A stretch of DNA of 64,000 nt from Paracoccus sp. PAMC 22219 (GCF_000787695.1 NZ_BBPH01000009.1:1-64000); one strand, 5' to 3'; shown: positions 45,096 through 54,842, numbered from the stretch's first letter. Numbers and translations are program-made. The notes: generated by a model from the letters alone, not told the origin.

Positions 45096-46260
45096 ACGCA
45101 CGTCTTGTCCTGGCGCTGTGCGCCGCCCTTGCCGGTCCGGCCTTTGCGCAGACCAGCCCCGCCAACCAGGCGGTGGCCGATGCCGAGGCTGCCGCCGCGC
45201 TGTTGCGCGCGGCCATCGGCCAGCTGGCCCAAGCGGTCAGCGCCGACGATCAGGTCGTGGCCCTGACCGAGGTGATCCGCGGATACGAGCTGGGCCTGGC
45301 CGCCCTGCGCGGCGGTCTGCGCCAGGCAAGCGGCCGCGAGGCCGAGCTGCGCGACCGGTTCGAGGCGCAGCGCGACCAGCTGGCCCGCGTCTTGGGCGCG
45401 ATGACCGCGCTGCAGCAGAGCCCTGAATCGACGATGCTGCTGCATCCGGCGGGGGCGCTGGCCAATGCGCGGTCGGGGATGATCCTGTCGGGCGCACCCC
45501 CGGCCTGCGGGCCGAGGCCGAGGCCCTGCAGGCGGACCTGGACGAGATCGCCACCGTCCGCCAGTTGCAGTCGAACGCCGCCGGCATGCTGGGCAGCGGC
45601 CTGGACAGCGTCCAGGAGGCGCGGCGCCTGCTGGCCAGCGCCGTGACCGACCGCAGCTCCATGCCCGCGCGATATGCCGAGGACCCCGAGGAGCTGCAGG
45701 AGTTGCGCGCCGCCGCGCAGAGCCTGGACGATTTCGCGACCGGCATCGCGCGGATGGAAAAGGACGTGGGCGCGCCCATGGACGATTTCGAGGGCGCGCA
45801 GGGCAGCCTGGCCCTGCCGGTGGTGGGGACCGTGCTGCGCCCGTACCAGGAACCTGATGCGGCGGGGGTCAGCCGTCCCGGTTGGATCATCGCCACCGCC
45901 CCCGCGGCGCTGGTCCAGACGCCGTGGCCTGCGACAATCCGCTATCGCGGGCCGTTCCTGGATTACGGCAATGTGATGATCGTCGAGCCCGCGCGCGGCT
46001 ATCTTATGATCTTTGCAGGCCTGTCCCAGGTCTTTGGAGAAGTGGGAGACGTGCTTGCCGCGAACGATCCCGTGGGCCTGATGGGAGGGGCCGAGGCCCC
46101 CGCCCAGGAGTTCGGGTCGCAATTCGTCGCCGATGCCGCCCAGGGCGCCGACGCCGGACGCAGCGAGACGCTGTATCTGGAACTGCGCCAGGGCAATGAA
46201 ACGCTGGACCCCGCCGACTGGTTCGTGCTGAATCCCGTCGTCGAGCCGCAACAGGACTGA
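45092..46260 (+). CDS. EnvC-like murein hydrolase activator (one frame break)
   Basis: Periplasmic protein, about 389 residues: signal peptide (about 1-20, [17 protein letters not shown]), coiled-coil region (about 28-210) and a C-terminal LytM/M23-type domain ([35 protein letters not shown]). The usual metal ligands (HxxxD and HxH) are not seen, so like EnvC it would activate an amidase and not cut the wall itself (inference). The frame breaks near 45495, where one missing C changes [18 protein letters not shown]. It sits between gpmI and ctpA, the usual order in this family of bacteria. Confidence 0.82.
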
Positions 46261-46276
46261 GGCAGGAAAGACCGCC

Positions 46277-47697
46277 ATGAGACATTATCTGATCGCAGGC
46301 CTGGGGGGCGTTCTGGCCGGAGCCCTGGCCACCACGCAGATCGCCGGTCCGCTGCTGGCGCAGGAGACGGCCGAGGGGAACACCTCTGTCTATCAGCAGC
46401 TGGAGCTGTTCGGGAACATCTTCGAGCGTATCCGCACCGACTATGTCGAGGCGCCCGAGGACAAGGACCTGATCGAGGCCGCCATCAACGGCATGCTGAC
46501 CTCGCTTGATCCGCATTCCAGCTTTCTGTCGGCGGACGACTATTCCGACATGCAGACCCAGACCCGCGGCAGCTTTGGCGGCCTGGGGATCGAGGTCAGC
46601 CAGGAGGAGGGTCTGGTAAAGGTCGTGGCCCCCATCGACGACACCCCCGCCGCCAATGCGGGCGTCCAGCCGGGCGATTTCATCACCCATGTGAACGGCG
46701 AATCGCTGCTGGGCCTGCCGTTGGACGACGCGGTCGAGATGATGCGCGGCCCCATCGGGTCCGAGATCACCATCACCATCCTGCGCGAGGGCGAGAGCGA
46801 GCCGTTCGATCTGTCCATGTCTCGCGACACGATCAAGCTGACCGTGGTGCGCAGTCGCGTCGAAGGCCATGCGGTCGTGCTGCGCGTGTCGACCTTCAAC
46901 GACGAGACCCAGGACACGCTTGAGGCGGAACTGGCCAAGGCCGTCGAGGAGGCGGGCGGGATCGACCGCGTGACCGGGTTCGTGCTGGACCTGCGCAACA
47001 ATCCGGGCGGTCTGCTGAACCAGGCGATCAGCGTCAGCGACGCGTTCCTGGACGCCGGAGAGATCGTCAGCACCCGCGGCCGCAACCCCGAGGAGAGCGA
47101 ACGCTGGAACGCCGAGGCCGGCGATCTGGCCGAGGGCAAGCCGATGGTCGTGCTGATCAACGGCGGTTCGGCCAGCGCGTCCGAGATCGTCGCGGGCGCG
47201 TTGCAGGACCATCGCCGGGCCATCGTCGTGGGCGAGAAGTCGTTCGGCAAGGGCTCGGTCCAGACGGTCATGCCGGTGACCGCCGACAGCGCCATCCGCC
47301 TGACCACGGCGCGGTATTTCACCCCGTCGGGCCGGTCGATCCAGGCCTTGGGCGTGCAGCCCGACATCCTGGTGGCCCAGCCCGCCCCGGCCCCCGAGGC
47401 CGAGGAGGAGGAAGCCCGCAGCAACAGCGACTTCAGCCGGTCCGAGGCCGACCTGCGCGGTGCCTTGGGCAACGATGTCAGCGACGAGATGCGCGAGCAG
47501 ATGGAGACCGAGGCCGCCGAGGTCGAGGCGACCGCCGCGCTGCGCGAGGAGGATTACCAGCTGGCCTATGCGGTCGACGTGCTGAAGGGTCTGGCCGCGG
47601 TCAATTTCCGCGCCGACCAGGTGCCGGCCGAGGCGACCCCGGCGGTGACCGGCGAAGGCGCGGGCGAGGGGGCCGAGGCCGCCCCCGACCAGGCTGA
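46277..47697 (+). CDS. ctpA: carboxyl-terminal processing protease CtpA (S41)
   Basis: Periplasmic serine protease. There is an N-terminal signal or anchor (about 1-28), a PDZ domain ([33 protein letters not shown], about 97-180) and the S41 core with the catalytic Ser in [17 protein letters not shown] and Lys in [11 protein letters not shown]. An acidic, Ala/Glu-rich tail follows. As given, the frame runs on without a stop into the next gene. One extra C in the run 47682-47686 would end it at TGA 47695-47697, five bases before the RppH ATG. I take that as the true end, but the boundary is inferred. Confidence 0.8.
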
Positions 47698-47701
47698 TCC
47701 G

Positions 47702-48199
47702 ATGGATGGACGCATGGGGCCGGGCGGCCTGCCGTACCGGCCCTGCGCGGGCGTGGTTCTGATCGACGACCGGGGCATGGTCTTTGCCGGGCGCCGGATC
47801 GACCGCAACCCCGACCAGCCGCCCGCATGGCAGATGCCCCAGGGCGGCATCGACGACGGAGAGACCCCGCGTCAGGCAGCCCTGCGCGAGCTGACCGAGG
47901 AGACGGGCATCGACCCGTCGTTGGTCGAGGTGCTGGACGAGACGCCGGACTGGGTCTTTTACGACCTGCCGCCCGAAATGGTCGGCCGGATCTGGAAGGG
48001 GCGGTTCGGGGGCCAGTGCCAGAAATGGCTGGCGCTGCGGTTCCTGGGCACGGATGAGGACGTCCGCATCGACACCGCGCATCCCGAATTCGACCGGTGG
48101 CAATGGATGCGGGCCGAGGACGTGCTGGACAGCATCGTGCCGTTCAAGCGTGCCGTCTATGCCGAGGTGCTGGGCGCATTCCGCGCCCACCTGGCCTAG
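47702..48199 (+). CDS. rppH: RNA pyrophosphohydrolase
   Basis: Cytoplasmic Nudix enzyme (EC 3.6.1.-) that removes pyrophosphate from mRNA 5' ends before decay. 165 residues from ATG 47702. N-terminal [25 protein letters not shown]; Nudix box [20 protein letters not shown] followed by TGI; then the RppH-like [19 protein letters not shown] and EFDRWQWM. In the given sequence it is in frame with ctpA and would be read as its C-terminal domain; a periplasmic protease fused to a cytoplasmic RNA enzyme is not credible. The TAG overlaps the bluB TAG within CTAG. Confidence 0.88.
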   Translation: MDGRMGPGGLPYRPCAGVVLIDDRGMVFAGRRIDRNPDQPPAWQMPQGGIDDGETPRQAALRELTEETGIDPSLVEVLDETPDWVFYDLPPEMVGRIWKGRFGGQCQKWLALRFLGTDEDVRIDTAHPEFDRWQWMRAEDVLDSIVPFKRAVYAEVLGAFRAHLA

Positions 48200-48870
48200 G
48201 GCGCAGGCCAGCGGTCCTGCAGGATCAGGTCGTCCAGCGGCAGGCGCGTGGCCCAGCCCCGGCTTTGCAGTTCGGGCTGGCGGTACAGTTCGGTGACATG
48301 GCCGATGCACAGATAGGCCACCGGCACGACATGGTCGGGCAGGTGCAGCAGCCGGCGCAGGTCGTCCTGGCGGAAGATGCTGACCCAGCCCACGCCGATG
48401 CCTTCGGCCCGCGCGGCCAGCCACAGGTTCTGCACCGCGCAGGCCGTGGAATAGAGGTCGGTCGCCGGATCGTGGGTGCGGCCCAGCACATGGTCGCCGC
48501 CGCGGGTGCGGTCGCAGGTGATGCACAGGTTGACCGGGGCCTGCAGGATGCCCTCCAGCTTCAGCGACGAATAGAGCGCCTTGCGGTCGGGAAAGCGGGT
48601 CGCGGCATCGGCATTGGCGGATGCGAAGGCGTCGTGGATGCGCCCGCGCAGGGCGGCGTCGCGGATCAGGATGAAGTTCCAGGGTTGCGACAGCCCGACC
48701 GAGGGCGCGTCATGCGCCGCCTGGAGCAGGCGGCGCAGGGTCGCGGGATCGACCAGGTCGGGGCGGAACTGGCCGCGCACGTCGCGGCGTTCGCGGATCG
48801 CGCGATAGACCGCCGCGCGTTCCGCAGGAGAGAACGGCCCCGCCGGGGCGAGGCCGTCGTCGTCGGTCAC
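48196..48870 (-). CDS. bluB: 5,6-dimethylbenzimidazole synthase
   Basis: BluB (EC 1.13.11.79) breaks down FMN to make the lower ligand of vitamin B12. It has the nitroreductase fold. Marks: [19 protein letters not shown] near the N-terminus, [17 protein letters not shown], and [15 protein letters not shown]. 224 residues, as expected. Other cobalamin genes are absent here. It overlaps the stop of the lytic transglycosylase gene by four bases (ATGA). A general nitroreductase is the alternative, but the RRDVRG motif favours BluB. Confidence 0.88.
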   Translation of the reverse strand: MTDDDGLAPAGPFSPAERAAVYRAIRERRDVRGQFRPDLVDPATLRRLLQAAHDAPSVGLSQPWNFILIRDAALRGRIHDAFASANADAATRFPDRKALYSSLKLEGILQAPVNLCITCDRTRGGDHVLGRTHDPATDLYSTACAVQNLWLAARAEGIGVGWVSIFRQDDLRRLLHLPDHVVPVAYLCIGHVTELYRQPELQSRGWATRLPLDDLILQDRWPAP

Positions 48871-50135
48871 CGGCGCAGCTGGTCCAGCAGGATCGAGGTC
48901 GGATAGCCGTCCGGCGTCACGCCGATGGACCGCTGGAAGGCCGAGACCGATTCCATCGTGGCCGAGCCGAACAGCCCGTCGATTTCACCCTGATAGAAGC
49001 CGCGCTGGGCCAGCCGCTGCTGGATCTCCTGGCGTTCGCCGGTGGACAGGGCGCGGTCCTGGCGCGGCCAGGCGCCCTGGATGCCCGAACGGCTGGCGAT
49101 GCGTTCGCCCAGATAGGCCACGCCCAAGGCGTAGTTGTCCGAGTTGTTATAGCGCAGGATCGCGCGGAAGTTGTCGGTGATGAAGAACGCGGGCCCCCGT
49201 GCCCCCGCCGGCATGATGATCGAGCCGTTGCCCGACGGCAGGCCGCCGCCACCCATCGTGCGCACGCCCTGTGCCGACCAGTCGCCTGCCGACCGGCGGG
49301 TGCCCTTGCCGATCAGGCCCATGTTGAAGTTGGCGGGCAGCTGCACCTCGGCCCCCCAGGTCGCGCCGCGCTGCCAGCCGCTGCGGGCCAGATAGGCCGC
49401 GGTGGAGGCCAGCGAATCGGTCGGATCCTCGGACCAGATGTCGCGGCGGCCGTCGCCGGTGAAGTCGACCGCGTATTCCAGATAGGAGGTCGGCATGAAC
49501 TGGGTGTGGCCCATCGCGCCCGCCCAGCTGCCCAGCATGTGCTGGGGGTCGGTGTCGCCCGCCTGCAGGATCTGCAGGGCGGCGATCAGCTGGTTCTGGA
49601 ACATCTCTCCGCGGCGGCCGTCATAGGCCAGCGTTGCCAGCGACGGGATCACCTGCATCCGGCCGCGGTTGGCGCCGAAGTTCGATTCCATCCCCCAGAC
49701 CGCCAGCACGATTTCGCGCGGGACGCCGTACTGCGCCTCGATCCGGGCCAGGACGGGGTTCAGCTGCGCCAGCTTCTGGCGGCCGGTGGTGATGCGCACG
49801 TCGGACACGGCGCTGTCCAGGTACAGCCAGACCGGGCGCGAGAATTCGGCCTGGCGGCGGTCCAGTCGGATCACGTCGGGGTTGTAGCGGGCCAGCGCCA
49901 TGGCGCGGTCATAGGTCGGACCGGACACGCCCGACGACAGGGCGCGGGCGCGGAACTGCTGGACGAACTGCTGCAGGCCGGCCTCGTCGCCGGGGGCTGC
50001 GGCCGGGATCGGGGTCACGGTGACGTCGGCGGGGGCGCGGGGACCGCCCGCGGCGGGCATGCGCGACACCGGCGACGCGCAGGCCGCCAGCGCGCCGATC
50101 AGGGTGGTGGACAGAAGAATGCGGGTAAAGCTCAT
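48867..50135 (-). CDS. lytic murein transglycosylase, MltB family
   Basis: 422-residue lipoprotein that cuts peptidoglycan glycan strands. The signal ends in LAAC (Cys about 19). The SLT/MltB-like domain covers about 60-335 with the catalytic Glu in AVWGMESNFGANRG, then SWAGAMGHTQFMPTSY and the DGRRDIWSEDPTDSLASTAAYLA region. A C-terminal peptidoglycan-binding domain (about 355-420: EIQQRLAQRGFYQGEIDGLFG, AFQRSIGVTPDG) follows. ATG 50135. Confidence 0.92.
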   Translation of the reverse strand: MSFTRILLSTTLIGALAACASPVSRMPAAGGPRAPADVTVTPIPAAAPGDEAGLQQFVQQFRARALSSGVSGPTYDRAMALARYNPDVIRLDRRQAEFSRPVWLYLDSAVSDVRITTGRQKLAQLNPVLARIEAQYGVPREIVLAVWGMESNFGANRGRMQVIPSLATLAYDGRRGEMFQNQLIAALQILQAGDTDPQHMLGSWAGAMGHTQFMPTSYLEYAVDFTGDGRRDIWSEDPTDSLASTAAYLARSGWQRGATWGAEVQLPANFNMGLIGKGTRRSAGDWSAQGVRTMGGGGLPSGNGSIIMPAGARGPAFFITDNFRAILRYNNSDNYALGVAYLGERIASRSGIQGAWPRQDRALSTGERQEIQQRLAQRGFYQGEIDGLFGSATMESVSAFQRSIGVTPDGYPTSILLDQLRR

Positions 50136-50253
50136 TGTGGATCGCCTGTATTGGACTGCCGAGGTTTGTTTGCCCGGATCTTGATGGCCCGGATTTGGTC
50201 TTCCACGTGCAGTCTAGACGAACCACTCTCGCTTGGGTAGGGCGCGGGCGCGC

Positions 50254-50586
50254 TTAGTGCAGCAGCGATTCCGGGTCCGGCGCCTCTCCGAACCAGGGCG
50301 TCATCTGCGCGATGATGACCGAGTTTTCGGCCAGCGCGCGGTCCATCAGCGCACGTTCCGCGTCGTCGATCTCGTGCCCGTCGGCCAGGCGTTCGTCCAG
50401 CGTGCCGTATCCGGTGACGTCCAGCGGGGCCATGTCGGCCTGTTTCAGGATCGCCACGGTTTCGCGCACCGCCTCGGGTTCGTCATGGCCCGCGGCATAG
50501 CAGACCAGGCCCGCCCCGGTCGCGCCCTTGGGCAGACCGTCGCCCGCCCGTCTGCCCAGTTCGACGACCAGCGTGAAGACCTTCAT
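50254..50586 (-). CDS. conserved small protein of unknown function
   Basis: Not recognised. 110 residues, soluble, acidic: KVFTLVVELGRRAGDGLPKG at the start, GAGLVCYAAGHDEPEAVRETVAIL, and VTGYGTLDERLADGHEIDDAERALMDRALAEN. No signal or membrane segment. It starts three bases after the DUF421 gene on the same strand and is probably co-transcribed with it. Confidence 0.75.
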   Translation of the reverse strand: MKVFTLVVELGRRAGDGLPKGATGAGLVCYAAGHDEPEAVRETVAILKQADMAPLDVTGYGTLDERLADGHEIDDAERALMDRALAENSVIIAQMTPWFGEAPDPESLLH

Positions 50587-50589
50587 GGC

Positions 50590-51336
50590 TTACTCCATCG
50601 GTTTGGCGCCGCCTTGGGCGCTGTCGGCCCCTTCGGGCCATTCGGGGGCCTGCCACATGCGGTTGCCGCATTCGGGGCAGGGCGCACGGGTGGCGATGAT
50701 CTGGGCGCCGGCTGGCGCGCCGCACAGGCAACAGCATGTCCATCCGTCCATCGCAAGCGCCTTTGCGGGCAGCGGCGGGCCGTTCACCAGATGTTCGGGC
50801 GGCAGCAGCGACAGGCCCGGCCGTGGTTCGGCGCGGCGAAAGACCGACAGGCCGCCCCCGGCCTCCAGATAGGCGGCGCGCAGTTCGCCCAGGTTCGACA
50901 CGCCCGCAAGGCGCAGCATCGCCTTGATCTCGGCCAGGCCCAGGTCGCGGTGGGACGCCGCATCGGGCAGGATGCGCCCGTCCAGGACCAGCGCCACGGG
51001 GCGGCCGTCGATGATGCGCTTGGCCCGGTCGAACCGCACGATCAGCCGGTCCAGCACCTTGTTCAGCGCGACGACGACGGTGATGACCGCCATCGCCGCC
51101 AGCAGCGGCACGTCGGGATAGAACATCGCGTCGCCCACCGCCGAGCCCAGGGCGATGACCAGCAGGAATTCCACCATCGACAGCTGGGCCACGCCGCGCC
51201 CGCCGATCCAGCGGATCATCAGCAGCGCATAGACATAGACCAGCACGGTGCGGACCAGGATCTCGGCATAGAACAGGGGCGGGTGATCGCCAAGGAACAT
51301 CCGGGCAAGATCGAAGGGGATGACCGGCTGGTCCAT
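50590..51336 (-). CDS. DUF421 (YetF-like) membrane protein with C-terminal zinc ribbon
   Basis: 248 residues. Three membrane helices (about 20-40, 50-70, 76-95) are followed by the YetF/DUF421 cytoplasmic domain with GRPVALVLDGRIL and GLAEIKAMLRLAGVSNLGELRAAYLE. The last 50 residues contain CCCLCGAPAG...ATRAPCPECGNRMW, four cysteines in two CxxC pairs, a likely zinc ribbon unusual for DUF421 proteins. Function unknown; members of the family are linked to spore and envelope processes in Bacillus. ATG 51336. The next gene down is the 110-residue unknown. Confidence 0.82.
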   Translation of the reverse strand: MDQPVIPFDLARMFLGDHPPLFYAEILVRTVLVYVYALLMIRWIGGRGVAQLSMVEFLLVIALGSAVGDAMFYPDVPLLAAMAVITVVVALNKVLDRLIVRFDRAKRIIDGRPVALVLDGRILPDAASHRDLGLAEIKAMLRLAGVSNLGELRAAYLEAGGGLSVFRRAEPRPGLSLLPPEHLVNGPPLPAKALAMDGWTCCCLCGAPAGAQIIATRAPCPECGNRMWQAPEWPEGADSAQGGAKPME

Positions 51337-51450
51337 GAATGGCCTTTCGCGGCAGGGAATGCTGCACAGCCTATAACCGTGCCCGGACCGGGGGGTTCCG
51401 CCGCCCCGTCCCGCCCGCTAGGTTCGCGCAGCAGTGGCGGGAGGCATGCG

Positions 51451-51921
51451 ATGAGCGACAGTCTGGCGCGGGTCCGCGCGGCCCTGGATGCGGCGGGGAT
51501 CGCGGTCGACATCCGCGAGATGCCGGGGAGCACCCGCACCGCCGCCGAGGCCGCCGATGCGGTCGGCTGCGCGCTGGACCAGATCGCCAAGTCGATCATC
51601 TTTCACGGCATGGACAGCGGGCAGGTGCTGCTGTTCCTGACCGCGGGCGGCAACCGGGTCGATCCCGACAAGGCCGCGGCGCTGGCCGGGGAGCCGTTGG
51701 GCCGGGCCGATGCGGCATTGGTGCGGGCGCGGACGGGCTTTGCCATCGGGGGCGTGGCGCCGGTGGGGCACCTGACGCCGCTGCGCGCGTTCCTGGACCC
51801 GCGGCTGGCCGATTTCGCGCAGGTCTGGGCGGCGGCGGGGACGCCGCGCCATGTCTTTGCCATCGCGCCCGACCGGCTGCAGGCGGTGACCGGGGCGCAG
51901 CCGGGAAAGTTTGTCGCATGA
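51451..51921 (+). CDS. YbaK/EbsC-type aminoacyl-tRNA deacylase
   Basis: 156-residue single-domain trans-editing enzyme of the INS/YbaK superfamily, which hydrolyses mischarged aminoacyl-tRNA (typically Cys-tRNAPro or Ala-tRNAPro). Landmarks: SLARVRAALDAAGIAVDIREMPGSTRTA, QIAKSIIFHG (the conserved Lys), FLTAGGNRVDPDKAAAL and GFAIGGVAPVGH. ATG 51451 follows GGGAGG. The exact tRNA substrate is not told by sequence. Divergent to DUF421. Confidence 0.88.
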   Translation: MSDSLARVRAALDAAGIAVDIREMPGSTRTAAEAADAVGCALDQIAKSIIFHGMDSGQVLLFLTAGGNRVDPDKAAALAGEPLGRADAALVRARTGFAIGGVAPVGHLTPLRAFLDPRLADFAQVWAAAGTPRHVFAIAPDRLQAVTGAQPGKFVA

Positions 51922-51973
51922 ACCCATGCGCCGGTCGCGGGCGTTGGGTCGCGACAGCCACAAGGAAGACGCG

Positions 51974-52810
51974 ATGACCCAACCGATGATGACCCTGAAC
52001 GACGGCCGGACCATGCCCCAGCTGGGCACCGGCATCTGGCAGATCGACGATGCGGCCACCCCCGCCGTCGTGGCCGAGGCACTGCGCATGGGATACCGCC
52101 TGATCGACGGCGCCGCCGCCTACAAGAACGAGGCCGGGATGGGCGCAGGCGTGCGCGACAGCGGCGTCGCGCGGGACCAGATCTTTGTCACCTCCAAGCT
52201 GTGGAACGATGCGCAGGGCCATGACGCCGCGCTGCGGGCGTTCGATGCGACGATGGAGCGGTGCGGGCTGGATTATCTGGACCTGTACCTGATCCACTGG
52301 CCGTTGCCGGCGCTGGACGCCTATGTCGACACGTGGAAGGCGCTGATCCGCCTGCGCGACGAGGGTCGCGTGCGGTCGATCGGGGTCGCCAATTTCCACG
52401 AGCCGCATCTGCGCCGCCTGATCGACGAGACCGGCGTGGCCCCCGCGCTGAACCAGATCGAGCTGCACCCGTCGCTGACGCAGGAACGGATGCGGGCGGT
52501 CGACAAGCAGCTGGGCATCGTCACGCAAAGCTGGACCCCCTTGGGCCGCGGCGACAGCTTTGACGCGCCCGCGATCCACGACGCAGCCGCGCGCACGGGC
52601 CGGACGGTCGCGCAGGTGATCCTGCGCTGGCACATCCAGCACGGGCTGTCGGTCATTCCGAAGTCGGAAAAGCCCGAACGCCTGGCCGAGAATTTCGACG
52701 TGCTGGATTTCACCCTGACGCCCGAGGAGATGTCGGCCATCGACGCGCTGGACCGCGGCCATCGCACCGGGCCGGACCCGGACGAATTCGATTATCGCGG
52801 CGCGATCTGA
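51974..52810 (+). CDS. aldo/keto reductase
   Basis: NAD(P)H-dependent reductase with a (beta/alpha)8 barrel, 278 residues. The catalytic tetrad can be seen: Asp and Tyr in LIDGAAAYKNE, Lys in FVTSKLWND, His in LYLIHWPLP. The cofactor region is SVIPKSEKPERLAENFDVL. It is most like the DkgA/2,5-diketo-gluconate reductase and small-aldehyde reductase group. ATG 51974 has AAGGAAG upstream. Its 3' end overlaps the convergent formamidase gene by 19 bases. Confidence 0.9.
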   Translation: MTQPMMTLNDGRTMPQLGTGIWQIDDAATPAVVAEALRMGYRLIDGAAAYKNEAGMGAGVRDSGVARDQIFVTSKLWNDAQGHDAALRAFDATMERCGLDYLDLYLIHWPLPALDAYVDTWKALIRLRDEGRVRSIGVANFHEPHLRRLIDETGVAPALNQIELHPSLTQERMRAVDKQLGIVTQSWTPLGRGDSFDAPAIHDAAARTGRTVAQVILRWHIQHGLSVIPKSEKPERLAENFDVLDFTLTPEEMSAIDALDRGHRTGPDPDEFDYRGAI

Positions 52811-53592
52811 TCCAGCAGTCGGCGCATCAGGGGGCTGGCGGGGTCCGCCAGTCCCTCGATCACGTCGAAATGGTGGCGGCCGGGGTCGATGACGCAGTCG
52901 GTCGCCACGCCCAGCCCCGCCCAGACATTCGCCAGCAGCCGTGCGTGGCGGATGAATTCGGGGCGTTCGGCCCCCCCGACCCAGGTGGTGACCGGGATGC
53001 CCGCGCGGGGTTCCAGCAGGGCAGGGCTTTCCGCGACGGATTCCGCCGCGTCCAGACGCAGCGTGTCGTTCATCGCGGTGCGCAGCAGCGGGCGCAGGTC
53101 GGTCAGCGGAGAGATCGGCACGCAGGCGGTGACGCGTGTGGCCACGGCGTCGGGCAGCACCCCCGGACAGATCATCCGCGCCGCCAGATGACCGCCCGCC
53201 GAATGGCCCGTCAGCGCGATTGGGCCTGCGACCTGCGCCGCCGCCTGCGCGATCTGGTCGGCCACGATCCGGGTCATGTCCGCGATGCGCGCGTCCGGCG
53301 CCAGCGGATAGCCGGGCATCGCGCAGGCCCAGCCCGCCGCCAGCGCGCCCGCTGCCAGATGCGACCACAGCGTCGGGTCGAACCGCATCCAGTAGCCGCC
53401 ATGGATGAATACCATCAGCCCGCGGGGCGTATCGTCCGGCAGGAACAGGTGCCCGCGGCCCAGGTCCTGAGGCGGATGGGCGGCGCGAAAGGCCGCCGCG
53501 GCTTCGGTCCAGCGGGGGACATAGGTGTCGGCATGCGGGATATGCGCGCCGTTGGCATAGGCGTCGTCCCAATCGGTGATCTGATACAGCAT
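52792..53592 (-). CDS. kynurenine formamidase, alpha/beta hydrolase type
   Basis: 266 residues of alpha/beta-hydrolase fold. HGGYW (oxyanion hole, in VFIHGGYWMRF), the nucleophile elbow GHSAGGH, and a final His in GRHHFDVIEGL. It closely fits arylformamidase-type esterases (EC 3.5.1.9) that convert N-formylkynurenine to kynurenine. Function is supported by its divergent placement to kynU 59 bases away. It is a different fold from the metal-dependent KynB. A general esterase is the alternative. Confidence 0.8.
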   Translation of the reverse strand: MLYQITDWDDAYANGAHIPHADTYVPRWTEAAAAFRAAHPPQDLGRGHLFLPDDTPRGLMVFIHGGYWMRFDPTLWSHLAAGALAAGWACAMPGYPLAPDARIADMTRIVADQIAQAAAQVAGPIALTGHSAGGHLAARMICPGVLPDAVATRVTACVPISPLTDLRPLLRTAMNDTLRLDAAESVAESPALLEPRAGIPVTTWVGGAERPEFIRHARLLANVWAGLGVATDCVIDPGRHHFDVIEGLADPASPLMRRLLDQIAPR

Positions 53593-53651
53593 CGGTTCCC
53601 CCTCTTTCGGGCAGCCAATCGCGGCGCTATCGTCGCGTCAAGAGGGAGCCC

Positions 53652-54842
53652 ATGATGACCGATTTCACCAAGACCCGCGCCGCATTCCATCTGCCCGAGG
53701 GCATGACCTATCTGGACGGCAATTCGCTGGGGCCGATGCCGCGCGCCGCCGCCGACCGGGTCGCAACGATGATGGCCGACGAATGGTCCCAGATGCTGAT
53801 CACCGGCTGGAACAAGGCGGGCTGGTATGTCCAGCCGCGCAAGGTCGGCGACCGCATCGCGCGGCTGATCGGCGCGGGAGAGGGGCAGGTGGTCATGGGC
53901 GACACCCTGTCGATCAAGGTGTTCCAGGCGGTGAGCGCGGCGCTGGCGCTGCGGCCCGACCGGCGTGTGATCCTGTCGGACAGCGGCAACTTTCCGTCGG
54001 ACCTGTACGTGGCCGAGGGGATCGCGCGCGCCCTGGGTGCGACCCTGCGCGTGGTGGAGCCGGAGGCGGTCGAGGCGGCCATCGGCCCCGATCTGGCCGT
54101 GCTGATGCTGACCGAGGTCGATTACCGCACCGGACGCCGTCACGACATGCCGGCCCTGACCGCGCGGGCGCATGAGGCCGGCGCGCTGGCGATCTGGGAT
54201 CTGGCACATTCGGCGGGGGCGGTCGATGTCGACCTGCTGGGCGCGGATGCCGATTTCGCGGTGGGCTGCACCTATAAATACCTGAACGGCGGGCCGGGGG
54301 CGCCGGCCTTCATCTGGACGCATCCGCGCCATGCCGAGGTCGCGGAACCCATCCTGCAGGGCTGGATGGGCCATGCCGCGCCTTTTGCCTTTGACCAGGA
54401 ATACCGCCCCGCCCCGGGGATCGAGCGGATGCGCGTGGGCACGCCCCCGGTCATCGCGCTGAGCGCGCTGGAGGCGTCGCTGGACATCTGGGACATGGTC
54501 GACATGGCCGCGCTGCGGGCGCGGTCGATCGAACTGACCGAGGCGTTCATCGCGGGAGTCGAGGCGGCCTGCCCCGACCTGGTGCTGAACAGCCCGCGCG
54601 ACCCGCTGCGGCGCGGATCGCAGGTGGGGTTCCGCCATCCGCAGGGATATGCCGTGATGCAGGCGCTGATCGCGGCGGGGGTGGTGGGCGATTTCCGCGC
54701 GCCCGACGTGCTGCGGTTCGGGTTCGCGCCGCTGTACAACGATCTGGACGACGTGTCGCAGGCGGTGGACACCTTGGCCCGCATCCTGCGCGACGGCAGC
54801 TGGGACAGCGCGGAATTCCATCGCAAGGCCGCCGTGACCTAG
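53652..54842 (+). CDS. kynU: kynureninase
   Basis: PLP enzyme (EC 3.7.1.3) splitting kynurenine to anthranilate and alanine, in tryptophan breakdown. Marks: YLDGNSLGPMPR, WYVQPRKVGDRIARLIGA, DLAHSAGAVDVDL and the PLP lysine in VGCTYKYLNGGPGAPAF (about residue 209), then GWMGHAAPFAF. 396 residues, uninterrupted. It is the divergent partner of the formamidase, so the pair forms a short kynurenine pathway; tryptophan 2,3-dioxygenase is not in the window. Confidence 0.95.
   Translation: MMTDFTKTRAAFHLPEGMTYLDGNSLGPMPRAAADRVATMMADEWSQMLITGWNKAGWYVQPRKVGDRIARLIGAGEGQVVMGDTLSIKVFQAVSAALALRPDRRVILSDSGNFPSDLYVAEGIARALGATLRVVEPEAVEAAIGPDLAVLMLTEVDYRTGRRHDMPALTARAHEAGALAIWDLAHSAGAVDVDLLGADADFAVGCTYKYLNGGPGAPAFIWTHPRHAEVAEPILQGWMGHAAPFAFDQEYRPAPGIERMRVGTPPVIALSALEASLDIWDMVDMAALRARSIELTEAFIAGVEAACPDLVLNSPRDPLRRGSQVGFRHPQGYAVMQALIAAGVVGDFRAPDVLRFGFAPLYNDLDDVSQAVDTLARILRDGSWDSAEFHRKAAVT

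Noticed and set aside
46277-48199. Genuine bifunctional protease-Nudix protein
   Set aside because: The halves work in different compartments, and one base in a C run separates them with a stop and a fitting start.
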